Shown here: in pieces, positions 1 to 8,719 of the stretch | Position numbering within the stretch: position 1 is the stretch's first letter | How the letters are laid out: the number at the start of each line of letters is the position of its first letter | Assembly (NCBI GenBank): GCA_021799945.1 | Contig: JAJYZK010000006.1 | Span: 1 to 20,969 of the forward strand | Direction: 5' to 3' | DNA length: 20,969 nt | Source: Acidobacteriota bacterium | GTDB taxonomy: Bacteria > Acidobacteriota > Terriglobia > Terriglobales > Acidobacteriaceae | Translations under genes and position numbers: made by a program | Notes under the pieces: model-generated | Seen by the model: only the letters and a program-made list of their open reading frames with translations | Told to the model about the DNA's origin: nothing | Databases searched by the model: none

Positions 1-1398
1 CCGACGATTACGCAGCCTTTACGCTGCGCCAGGATCAAGGACCATCCTGCGCTCTATCAGATTTACGCCAGGCGCATCGGCGCGGACCCCGCCGCTTTGG
101 TCAGCGAAGCGCAGGCCCGCTTTGCGTTGGCCCACCGGCAGGCCCAGACGATGACCAGAAAGACTTCGCTTGCGCGGCTTCCGCAGTATTGGTCGCCATA
201 CCGCGGGGGCCGCTACGACGCCGCGTGCGAGGTGGATACCGGGCTGAGCGCGGAGGCCATTCGCGAGCTGGGCGCGCGGCTGATCGACTACCCCCGCGAT
301 TTTCACATGCATCCCAAGATCGGCAAGCTTCTGGAGCAGCGCGGAGAGATGGCGCGGGGGGTCCGGCCCGTCGATTACGGCATGGCGGAGGCGCTGGCCT
401 TCGGCGCCCTGCTTCTCGACGGCGCGCCGGTGCGGCTCAGCGGCCAGGACAGCCAGCGCGGCACATTCAACCAGAGGCACAGCGTTCTGGTGGATACGGA
501 GAATGAGCGGCGATATGCGCCGCTCGCGCATCTGGCGCCGGGCCAGGCCCGGTTCGAGGTCTATAACTCCGTCCTCTCGGAGGCCGCGGTGCTGGGATTC
601 GAATACGGCTACAGCCGGGATTATCCCGAAACCCTGACGCTCTGGGAGGCGCAGTTCGGAGACTTCGCCAACGGCGCGCAGATTATCACCGACCAGTTCA
701 TCGCCTCGGGAGAAGATAAGTGGGGACTGCTGAGCGGGGTGGTCATGCTGCTGCCTCACGGCTACGAGGGCCAGGGGCCGGAGCACTCCAGCGCGCGGCT
801 GGAGCGTTTTTTGCAGCTTGCGGCCCGAGACAATTTCCAGATCTGCCAGCCGTCCACGGCGGCCCAATATTTTCATCTTCTGCGCCGCCAGGTCATGCGC
901 CCCTGGCGGAAACCCCTGGTGGCGCTTACCCCCAAAAGCATGCTGCGCCATGCCGACGCTTCTTCGCCGCTCGCCGAATTTCACCAGCCTCGCTTTCGGA
1001 ACGTCCTGCCGGAGACCTCCGTTGAAAACGCGCGCCGCCTGCTCTTGTGCACCGGCAAGATCGGGCATGAACTGCGGCGCGAGCGCTCCCGCAAACCCGG
1101 GAGCGCAACCGGCATTCTCTCGGTGGAGCAGCTCTACCCGTGGCCGCAGGAGGATCTGGCGCGGGAAATTGCGCGCCATCCGGCGGCCAGGGAGCTGGTC
1201 TGGGTGCAGGAAGAGCCGGAAAACATGGGCGCTCTGTTTTTCGTTTTGCCAAGGCTCCGCAGTCTTGCCTCGGGCCGGGAGGTGCTGAGCGTGAAGCGGT
1301 CGGCCGCCGCCAGTCCGGCCACCGGCTCCGCCAAGGCTCACCAGTTGGAGCAGAAGGCGCTCCTGGCTCTGGCCCTTCGCGGCCCGGCGGAGAAATAG
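1..1398 (+). CDS. sucA: 2-oxoglutarate dehydrogenase E1 component, C-terminal part (5' end outside window)
   Basis: This thiamine-diphosphate enzyme is the E1 subunit of the 2-oxoglutarate dehydrogenase complex of the TCA cycle; it decarboxylates 2-oxoglutarate and passes a succinyl group to E2. The frame is open from base 1 and gives 465 residues to a TAG stop, about the last half of the usual ~900+ aa protein. At the left edge the residues PTITQPLRCARIKDHP match the family block before the C-terminal domain. Further on are the conserved SGQDSQRGTFNQRH stretch, the LTLWEAQFGDFANGAQ block, the loop IASGEDKWGL and the GYEGQGPEHSSARLERFLQL block with the catalytic-region His. A C-terminal transketolase-like domain ends the protein. 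It converges on the phosphopantetheinyl transferase gene. A KGD-type fusion cannot be excluded because the N-terminus is missing. Confidence 0.96.
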   Translation, partial: PTITQPLRCARIKDHPALYQIYARRIGADPAALVSEAQARFALAHRQAQTMTRKTSLARLPQYWSPYRGGRYDAACEVDTGLSAEAIRELGARLIDYPRDFHMHPKIGKLLEQRGEMARGVRPVDYGMAEALAFGALLLDGAPVRLSGQDSQRGTFNQRHSVLVDTENERRYAPLAHLAPGQARFEVYNSVLSEAAVLGFEYGYSRDYPETLTLWEAQFGDFANGAQIITDQFIASGEDKWGLLSGVVMLLPHGYEGQGPEHSSARLERFLQLAARDNFQICQPSTAAQYFHLLRRQVMRPWRKPLVALTPKSMLRHADASSPLAEFHQPRFRNVLPETSVENARRLLLCTGKIGHELRRERSRKPGSATGILSVEQLYPWPQEDLAREIARHPAARELVWVQEEPENMGALFFVLPRLRSLASGREVLSVKRSAAASPATGSAKAHQLEQKALLALALRGPAEK

Positions 1399-1561
1399 AG
1401 GGGCCTAGACCACCTTTCACCAATGCCGCAACGGCTTGCAAAGACGGCCGGAACGCAGCATAAGCCCAGCCTCGATCGCAGGCCTGCTCCGCGGTTCGGA
1501 TAAGGGAGTTCGTCTTAGAGGAAACACGCTGGAGGCCTTCGCGCCAATCCGGCGCCGCCCT
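1399..1561. other. Convergent intergenic region, no feature recognised
   Basis: These 163 bases separate the convergent stops of the sucA-like gene and the phosphopantetheinyl transferase gene. I see no ORF with family similarity and no stem followed by a T-run on either strand, so transcription termination here is not explained by a visible intrinsic terminator. Confidence 0.5.
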
Positions 1562-2422
1562 TCAAATGGCGAGGCTGAAACAGGCGATCCGAGCCGGTTG
1601 AGGTCTTGCCGCCAGCGCCGCAGCCACCTCCGGCGCCGGAGTCAGGTCGTACAATTCCCAGCCGGGGCGGAGATTTGCCGCAGGCCGGCTTCCCAGCAGC
1701 CTGGCCGGCGCCTCCGGCAGCAGAGTGACGTCGAAGGCGTCCAGGGCGATGCGCAATCCGGCGCCTTCCCCTTTTGCGATCGCCTCCTTGCGGGTCCAGC
1801 AGCGGTAGAAGCCCGCGATCCAGCTATCCCCCGGCGCCTCTCGCCGCAACCAGGCGAGATCGGTCTGCTCGCGCGGGGAAAAATGAGCCTGCGCCGTCTC
1901 CCACGCCGCCGCTGGTTCGATCGGGACAAGTTCCTCGATGTCCACGCCTACGGCGATGTTGCGGGAAACAGCCAGCAGCGCCAAACGCTCGCAATGGCCC
2001 AGATTGAACTGGATGGGCGCGCCAGGATTCGGATCGGAGACCTGAGGCTTGCCCCAAGGGTCCAGGACGAGGCTTATCGCGGTCGGAGATCGATCCAGAT
2101 AGGCGCCGAGGATAGAGCGCATCCTGGCGTGCGCCATCACGTAGGCGGCGCGATGCGGACGGAAAAGGAAGCGGCTTGCGCGCGCGCGTTCCTCTTCACT
2201 CAGCAGAGTGGCAAGGCGGGCCTCATCGTCTTCGCCGCACTCCAACAACCAGACCCAGAGGTGAACCTCGTCCGGCGGCAGATTGACCGGGGCCGGGCGC
2301 TCCGGCCAGATCGGTCTCAGGGCCGGGTGAGGATACGAGTCGCCGGCCGAGCCTGGACGCGCGCGAGCGTCACGACGCCTCGGAATATCCAATCCGGTCC
2401 ACGGATCCGTCGAAGGACTCAC
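1562..2422 (-). CDS. 4'-phosphopantetheinyl transferase, Sfp/AcpT superfamily
   Basis: The enzyme moves the 4'-phosphopantetheine arm of CoA onto a serine of carrier proteins (ACP, PCP). In the 286-aa product the family signatures are in the usual order: FNLGHCERLALLAVS (His143 region), GVDIE at 159-163 with the Mg-binding acidic pair Asp161/Glu163, and FYRCWTRKEAIAKGEG at 205-220 with Lys212/Glu213. The length with this GTG start is slightly above the usual 220-250 aa of Sfp types; the first ~45 residues are Pro/Arg-rich and may be non-essential or not translated. The start overlaps the end of the upstream minus-strand gene by 53 bp, suggesting translational coupling. No NRPS or PKS gene is in the window, so the carrier-protein partner is unknown; fatty-acid ACP is possible. 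Confidence 0.92.
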   Translation of the reverse strand: MSPSTDPWTGLDIPRRRDARARPGSAGDSYPHPALRPIWPERPAPVNLPPDEVHLWVWLLECGEDDEARLATLLSEEERARASRFLFRPHRAAYVMAHARMRSILGAYLDRSPTAISLVLDPWGKPQVSDPNPGAPIQFNLGHCERLALLAVSRNIAVGVDIEELVPIEPAAAWETAQAHFSPREQTDLAWLRREAPGDSWIAGFYRCWTRKEAIAKGEGAGLRIALDAFDVTLLPEAPARLLGSRPAANLRPGWELYDLTPAPEVAAALAARPQPARIACFSLAI

Positions 2423-2675
2423 TCCACATCCGCTCCAGACTCCGCAGTTTTTCGGTGAGGAAGGAGATTTCGCGATCGCTCAGCTCATCCGGCGAGGCGC
2501 GGGAGATCTCGTGCTGGAGAAAACTGAAGGCGGGGCGCATCTCCGCGGGAAATTCGTCGCTGCGCAGTCCGCGAAGCTGCTCCCAGGCTTGGCCTACGCG
2601 GATGCGGTCGCCTCCCGCCTCGCAGGCCAGCGCCGCGGCGCGCTGCAATCTCGCATATGCATCCAATCGGGTCAT
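2370..2675 (-). CDS. Small uncharacterised protein upstream of the phosphopantetheinyl transferase
   Basis: I do not recognise this 101-aa protein. It starts with ATG and ends 53 bp inside the transferase gene in another frame. The sequence is charged, lacks a signal peptide or membrane segment, and appears helical (for example LSDREISFLTEKLRSLERMW near the C-terminus). The two minus-strand genes overlap and so are probably cotranscribed. A specific functional link with carrier-protein modification is not shown. The Shine-Dalgarno match is weak. It is called a gene because of the tight arrangement, the ATG start and a composition that is not that of an antisense shadow. Confidence 0.6.
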   Translation of the reverse strand: MTRLDAYARLQRAAALACEAGGDRIRVGQAWEQLRGLRSDEFPAEMRPAFSFLQHEISRASPDELSDREISFLTEKLRSLERMWSESFDGSVDRIGYSEAS

Positions 2676-2897
2676 CGCTCAGGGGAACCTTTGGGGGGCG
2701 AGAAGAATTGTCCCACGAAAGAGCGGCCGGCGCCAGCCAAAGGAATGCTCTCTGCCGCCGGCCCGCCGAAAGTGACCTGTCCATGATGCTTTTCGTAACC
2801 GGAAATCTTCCCTGTCGCACCTTGACGCGCGCCGTTTTTCCACATCCCGTGTAGGCTGGCTGTAATAACTCCGTGGCGGGCGAAGCGTTCGCGTCTT
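2676..2897. other. Divergent promoter region between the small minus-strand gene and the glycosyltransferase
   Basis: This 222-bp gap between divergent genes must contain promoters for both sides. On the plus strand there is TTGACG at 2822-2827 and an AT-rich TAATAA at 2863-2868, but their spacing is too long for one sigma-70 promoter. On the minus strand GACAATT near 2707-2713 is a weak -10 candidate. I see no clear operator or terminator. Confidence 0.35.
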
Positions 2898-3707
2898 TTG
2901 CTGCGCAACGGAACGGATGTGGATCTGGCGAAAACCGAGAGACATTTGCGGGCCAATATTCTGGGAGTCGGCGTGAGCGCTCTGAACATGGAGCGGGCTC
3001 TGAAGTTGTGCGACGAGCACCTGCAGGGCGGGGGCAGGGGCTATGTCTGCGTCACCGGAGTTCACGGCATCATGGAGGCGCAGAGCGACGCGGGATTCCG
3101 CAGGATCCAGAACGCCTCGCTGCTGACCACGCCCGACGGGATGCCGACGGTCTGGCTGGGTCATCTGCAGGGGCATCGGGACATGGACCGCGTCTATGGC
3201 CCGGACTTCATGCTGGAGTTTTGCCGGCTTTCGGTGGAGCGGGGATATCGACACTATCTTTACGGGGGTCAACCGGGGGTGGCCGAGCGCTTGAAGGAAT
3301 CTCTGGAGCGGCGATTTCCCGGAATCACCATCGCCGGCGTGTATGCGCCGCCCTTCCGTCCCCTGCGCCCGGAGGAAGAGGACGCGCTGCGGAGAGACCT
3401 GGAGCGGTCGAAGAGCGACATCCTGTGGTGCGGGCTGAGCACGCCCAAGCAGGAGCGATTCATGGCCCAGTATGTGGACCGCCTGCCCGTGAAGCTGATG
3501 GTGGGCGTGGGCGCGGCCTTCGATATCAACAGCGGGCGCACCGCGGATGCGCCGCAGTGGGTGAAGCGGATGGGAATGCAGTGGCTGCACCGTCTGCTGC
3601 ACGAGCCGCGCCGGCTCTGGCGCAGATATCTGTATAACAATCCGCGGTTCGTCTGGCTCGCTCTGCTTCAGATGACCGGGCTGCGGCGGTACGAATTTGA
3701 AAGCTGA
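2898..3707 (+). CDS. WecG/TagA/CpsF-family glycosyltransferase (GT26)
   Basis: Members of this family transfer an N-acetyl-mannosaminuronate, N-acetylmannosamine or related sugar to an undecaprenyl-linked acceptor at the inner face of the cytoplasmic membrane, in teichoic acid, ECA or capsule assembly. The order of motifs is canonical over ~265 aa: ILGVGVSALNMERAL (21-35), TPDGMPTVW (78-86, with Asp80), RVYGPDF (98-104), LYGGQPGV (121-128), GLSTPKQERF (179-188), GAAFDINSGR (205-214), and the C-terminal basic amphipathic block HRLLHEPRRLWRRYL (231-245) that in this family mediates membrane association. The longest start is TTG 2898; GTG 2919, preceded by GGAACGG, is equally likely and leaves about 13 residues before the conserved domain. 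It overlaps the HD gene by 11 bp. The actual sugar cannot be read from the sequence. Confidence 0.93.
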   Translation: MLRNGTDVDLAKTERHLRANILGVGVSALNMERALKLCDEHLQGGGRGYVCVTGVHGIMEAQSDAGFRRIQNASLLTTPDGMPTVWLGHLQGHRDMDRVYGPDFMLEFCRLSVERGYRHYLYGGQPGVAERLKESLERRFPGITIAGVYAPPFRPLRPEEEDALRRDLERSKSDILWCGLSTPKQERFMAQYVDRLPVKLMVGVGAAFDINSGRTADAPQWVKRMGMQWLHRLLHEPRRLWRRYLYNNPRFVWLALLQMTGLRRYEFES

Positions 3708-4383
3708 ACGCGAGGCTGCCGCGATTTCGGCATGGACTCTGCCTGCGGAGCAGCAGGCCATGGTGCGCCAATCCGCGGCCGGCCCCGGGTTTCGGCTCGC
3801 TTTGGTCGAATATGTCATGGTCCAGGCCCGGCCGATCGAAAAGCTGGGACATCAGGCCCGGCTCTATGCTCTCACCCGCCTCGCCGGGCGCGGTCATTCT
3901 TACGACGACGACGTGGTGTTTGCGGCCGCGTGGCTGCATGATCTGGGCGTCTTCGAAGGGCATCGGCCGGAGGATCCACGCCTGCTCCCCGGCTGGGACC
4001 ATACCGGTTACGCCATGCGGCATGCTCCCGCCGTGCTTGCCCGGGCCGGTTTTCCAGCGGAAAAGACGGCCGGCGTGGTGGAGGCGATCCGGACGCATCA
4101 GCCGCAGGACGCCCCCGGAACCATCGAGGGAATCCTCCTGCGGGATGCGGATATTCTCGAGCAGCTCGGCTCGGTCGGCATCTTAAGGGTGGTGGCGAAG
4201 ATCGGCCGGGACACGCGGTATCGCATCTTCACCGATGCCGTGGCGACGCTCAGAAGGAATCTGGCGGAGCTGCCGGGCAAGCTTCGTCTGGAGAGCGCGA
4301 AAGAGCTGGCGGAGCCCAGAATCGCGCTGCTCCGGGAGTTTCTGCGGCAGATCGACGAGGAGACTCAGGGAAGGCTCTATTAG
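3697..4383 (+). CDS. HD-domain metal-dependent phosphohydrolase-like protein
   Basis: The 228-aa product carries the HD signature: His52 (EKLGHQARLYAL), His81-Asp82 (AAAWLHDLGVF), further histidines at 102, 109 and 134 (IRTHQPQ), and an acidic residue pair Asp150/Asp152 (LLRDADILEQLG). These would bind one or two divalent metals and hydrolyse a phosphoester. The substrate is unknown; small stand-alone HD proteins of this shape include nucleotide or phosphate-ester hydrolases. There is no GGDEF, receiver or ppGpp-synthetase domain. The start is TTG at 3697, inside the end of the glycosyltransferase gene (11-bp overlap), so translation is probably coupled. ATG 3760 is an alternative start. A perfect 7-bp inverted repeat follows the stop directly. 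Confidence 0.85.
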   Translation: MKAEREAAAISAWTLPAEQQAMVRQSAAGPGFRLALVEYVMVQARPIEKLGHQARLYALTRLAGRGHSYDDDVVFAAAWLHDLGVFEGHRPEDPRLLPGWDHTGYAMRHAPAVLARAGFPAEKTAGVVEAIRTHQPQDAPGTIEGILLRDADILEQLGSVGILRVVAKIGRDTRYRIFTDAVATLRRNLAELPGKLRLESAKELAEPRIALLREFLRQIDEETQGRLY

Positions 4384-4754
4384 GAACGCGCCGCCGGCGC
4401 GTGGACGCGAACAAGGCCGGGGCCGAGTCTGAGGCGATGAGTCTGGAGCGATCGGATCGCAAGCATGGACGCAGGAAGCATGGGCGGATTCCGGGCGCGA
4501 AAGCCTAATCTCGCAGGGTTCGCTTCAAGCGCAGTGCGTTCATAGAAGGTAAACTCCGGCCTGCCCGCTACCGTCACGACCGGCCGGGGGAGTGTGAGAA
4601 ACTTACTGGATTGGAGCGCGCGAACGCGTGTTTTTTCGCCAGACGCGGCCGCTGCGCTCGCCCCAGGGCCTTCGCTGCCGCGAACCGGAGAGCGATGCCG
4701 GATAGAGATGGCGGAGAGTCGTCGGCGGAAATTCTGGAGGCGCATCGAGAGATT
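4384..4754. other. 371-bp gap before the epimerase gene
   Basis: The gap begins with the perfect inverted repeat ACGCGCC-GCC-GGCGCGT (4386-4402) immediately after the HD stop. The hairpin is strong but lacks a T-run, so it may slow or protect transcripts rather than act as an intrinsic terminator. TAAACT at 4550-4555 could be a -10 box but no convincing -35 lies at the right distance. The epimerase reading frame is open back to TTG 4611, yet those residues have no similarity to the family. I see no RNA gene. Confidence 0.4.
4386..4402. repeat. Perfect 7-bp inverted repeat after the HD gene
   Basis: ACGCGCC and GGCGCGT flank a 3-base loop, three bases after the HD-protein stop codon. It could form a 3'-end hairpin, but no run of T follows on either strand, so a terminator call is weak. 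Confidence 0.4.
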
Positions 4755-5747
4755 ATGAAAGTGCGAGGCAAAAAGGTTGTCGTTTGCGGCGCCGGCGGAT
4801 TCATCGGCGGTCACCTGGTGAACAGTTTGCTGGCCGACGGGGCCGAAGTGATTCGCGCGGTGGACGTGAAGCCGCTCGACGAGTGGTATCAAAGCTCCGG
4901 AGAGGTCGAGAATCTGGTTCTCGATCTGAAGGAGAAAAACAGTTGCCTGAAGGCGGCCGAAGGCGCGGAGGTGGTCTTCCAGTTGGCCGCCGACATGGGC
5001 GGCATGGGTTTCATCGAAAACAACAAGGCGCTCTGCATGTTGAGCGTGCTGACCAATACGCATATGCTGATGGCGGCGCGGGAACAGGGCGTGGAGCGAT
5101 TCTTTTATTCCTCCTCCGCCTGTGTGTACAACGGGGACAAGCAGAAGAATCCGGAAGTGGTCGCGCTGAAGGAAGAGGATGCCTATCCCGCCCTGCCCGA
5201 GGATGGATATGGCTGGGAGAAACTCTTCAGCGAGCGCATGTGCCGTCACTTCGAAGAGGATTTTGGACTGGTGTGCCGGGTGGCCCGGTACCACAACGTC
5301 TATGGCCCGCTGGGCACCTGGACCGGCGGACGCGAGAAGGCTCCGGCCGCTATCTGCCGCAAAGTGATTGAAGCCAAGGCCAGCGGCAGCCATGAGATCG
5401 AAATCTGGGGCGACGGCAAGCAGACCCGAAGCTTCATGTACATCGACGATTGCACCCGCGGGACGCAGGCGATCCTGGAGAGCGAGATTCTCGAACCGAT
5501 CAACCTGGGAACCAATGAGCTGGTGACCATCAACCAGCTCGTGGCTCTTGCCGAAGAGATTGGCGGCGTCAAGCTGCAGCGGAAATACATTCTGAACGCG
5601 CCCAAAGGCGTGAATGGAAGAAACAGCGACAATACCAAGATTCTCGAATACCTGGGATGGGAGCCGTCCATCCGCCTGAAGGACGGATTGGCCAAGACCT
5701 ACGAATGGATCGAGAGCCAGATGCTGGCGGGCGTAACCAAGCGATAG
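4755..5747 (+). CDS. GDP-mannose 3,5-epimerase-like NAD-dependent sugar epimerase (extended SDR)
   Basis: The product resembles plant GDP-mannose 3,5-epimerase, which makes GDP-L-galactose (and GDP-L-gulose) from GDP-D-mannose. From ATG 4755 it has 330 aa. The NAD-binding Rossmann motif is CGAGGFIGGH (11-20). The hallmark LAADMGGMGFI lies at 78-87. Ser121-Ala-Cys123, Tyr152-x3-Lys156 and GTWTGGREKAPAA (187-199, Lys195) match the catalytic Cys, Tyr/Lys and Lys of the plant enzyme, with the same offset at each site. IWGDGKQTRSFMYIDDC and GRNSDNTKILEYLGW complete the sugar-nucleotide domain. A longer start, ATG 4695 with a GGAG upstream, adds 20 residues; TTG 4611 is unlikely. Its place between two WecG-type genes suggests that it supplies an activated sugar for a surface polysaccharide. 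Ascorbate synthesis is not implied. Confidence 0.92.
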   Translation: MKVRGKKVVVCGAGGFIGGHLVNSLLADGAEVIRAVDVKPLDEWYQSSGEVENLVLDLKEKNSCLKAAEGAEVVFQLAADMGGMGFIENNKALCMLSVLTNTHMLMAAREQGVERFFYSSSACVYNGDKQKNPEVVALKEEDAYPALPEDGYGWEKLFSERMCRHFEEDFGLVCRVARYHNVYGPLGTWTGGREKAPAAICRKVIEAKASGSHEIEIWGDGKQTRSFMYIDDCTRGTQAILESEILEPINLGTNELVTINQLVALAEEIGGVKLQRKYILNAPKGVNGRNSDNTKILEYLGWEPSIRLKDGLAKTYEWIESQMLAGVTKR

Positions 5748-5856
5748 GGCGCGGCTGCATAGCGCGGGCGCGGACCGGGCGCAAGCTCCGGAGCCGCCAC
5801 AGGCCGGTGAGGGAAATCAGCGCGGCGCTCTTGCTTTCGCCTCCCGGGAATGACCA

Positions 5857-6660
5857 TTGACCGTCTCTTCTCCAGCCTCTCCCGGCAACAGCCTCTCCCC
5901 GCACCGGCAAATCCTGGGCCTGCCCTTCTTTCTCGGCAGCGTGGACGAAGCGGTCGATCGGATGGAGCGGGGCGGCTTGCTGGTCGTTCCCGCTGCTCCC
6001 GCGCTCAAGAATCTTGCCCGGGATGCGGAGTACCGCGAGGCCCTTCTCGCAGCGGATCTGATCCTGCCGGACAGCGCCTTCATGGTGACGATCTGGAACC
6101 GGATGCAGGGGGACCGCATACGCCGGCTTTCCGGCCTGAAGTATCTCTCGGCGCTGCTGGAGCGGCCCTCGATGCGCGCGCCGCACGCAAGCTTCTGGAT
6201 CATGGCTGGGCAGGAGAGCGCGCGCAGGAACCGAAATTGGCTGCGGGAGCAAGGCGTCGAAATTGCGGATGAGGATTTCTATGTAGCGCCGGTCTACGGC
6301 AGACCCGTCGACGATGAGGTGTTGCTTGCCCGAATTCGACGGCAGCGTCCGAAGCACATTGTTGTGACCGTGGGCGGCGGAACCCAGGAACGCCTGGGGC
6401 TCTATCTGCGCCGGCGGCTGGACTATCCGGCGTCTATCCACTGTATCGGCGCGGCGATCGCATTTCTGAGCGGAGATCAGGTGCGCATTCCCGAGTGGGC
6501 CGACCGGTTTTATGCCGGATGGCTGCTGCGCTGCGCATCCAATCCTGGACGTTACCTGCCGCGCTATTGGGAGGCGCGGAAACTGCTCCCCCTGATGCTG
6601 CGATACGGAAGCCGGCTGCCGGACATGGCGCGGGAGCTTACGCCGGAAAAGATCGGCTGA
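5857..6660 (+). CDS. Divergent WecG/TagA/CpsF-family glycosyltransferase
   Basis: This 267-aa protein has the overall plan of the WecG/TagA/CpsF family but altered motifs. QILGLPFFLGSVDEAVDRM (18-36) is the N-terminal block. ADLILPDSAFMVTIWN (66-81) replaces the usual L-P-D-G with L-P-D-S. VTVGGGTQERLG (170-181) replaces the usual G-x-P-K-Q-E but keeps Gln-Glu. HCIGAAIAFLSGDQVRIPEW (195-214) and the basic C-terminal region after RFYAGWLLRCASNPGRYL correspond to the membrane-associating end. A TGA stop lies two codons upstream in frame (5851-5853), so TTG 5857 is the first possible start; the next start, GTG 5941, would delete the conserved N-terminal block. It follows the epimerase by 109 bp. 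It probably transfers a sugar in the same surface-glycan pathway. Confidence 0.82.
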   Translation: MTVSSPASPGNSLSPHRQILGLPFFLGSVDEAVDRMERGGLLVVPAAPALKNLARDAEYREALLAADLILPDSAFMVTIWNRMQGDRIRRLSGLKYLSALLERPSMRAPHASFWIMAGQESARRNRNWLREQGVEIADEDFYVAPVYGRPVDDEVLLARIRRQRPKHIVVTVGGGTQERLGLYLRRRLDYPASIHCIGAAIAFLSGDQVRIPEWADRFYAGWLLRCASNPGRYLPRYWEARKLLPLMLRYGSRLPDMARELTPEKIG

Positions 6661-6782
6661 GGCGCCAGCCGCAAAATCCCTGTTTCAGGCTCGACAGGTG
6701 AGTTGCGGCATGGTTCAAGGCTCGGCCCGGTCTCCATCGCCGCCAGTGGGCGGAAGACGGGCGGGCGCAAAACGCGGGGGAG
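6661..6782. other. Convergent gap between the glycosyltransferase and rpoD
   Basis: Two convergent genes end here. The only local symmetry I see is CCGCC-AGTG-GGCGG (6740-6753), a short 5-bp stem with no T-run, so it is not a convincing terminator. Confidence 0.35.
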
Positions 6783-8471
<1,689 letters not shown>

Positions 8472-8719
8472 GCGAGTCCTGCCCCCAACTAATTTTTGGA
8501 CCGGGTCCGTGCTCAGAAAAGGACGGGGTGCGATGCTGCCTTCGGAGGCATTTCTCCGGCCGGGCGATCGGACCGCCGACGGAAAGGCGCGCGTCCTTCA
8601 AAGACTTACAGAATATCATGGTTGGAGGGCGAATCCCGGCGCGGCGCGCCCACCTTCCTCCCAAGTCCATATCCCTTTAGATGTCGATGGCGCGATTCGG
8701 TTTCGCGGCCGGCCGCCGC
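8472..8719. other. dnaG-rpoD intergenic region
   Basis: This 248-bp spacer probably carries an internal rpoD promoter. On the minus strand TGATATTCT (8618-8610) resembles an extended -10 element, about 139 bases upstream of the rpoD start. No gene, repeat or clear terminator is visible. Confidence 0.4.
8610..8618 (-). promoter_or_regulatory. Candidate extended -10 element for rpoD
   Basis: On the minus strand the sequence TG-A-TATTCT matches an extended -10 (TGnTATAAT with two changes). At 17 bp upstream there is no good -35 box, which extended -10 promoters tolerate. Its position in the spacer between dnaG and rpoD fits an internal promoter. This is pattern matching only. Confidence 0.3.

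Noticed and set aside
19..1341. 440-codon minus-strand open frame opposite the 2-oxoglutarate dehydrogenase gene
   Set aside because: Shadow of a strongly conserved gene in high-G+C DNA; composition is Arg/Pro/Ala-rich without domains.
1436..2458. 340-codon plus-strand frame opposite the phosphopantetheinyl transferase
   Set aside because: Antisense shadow; the minus strand carries the full transferase motif set.
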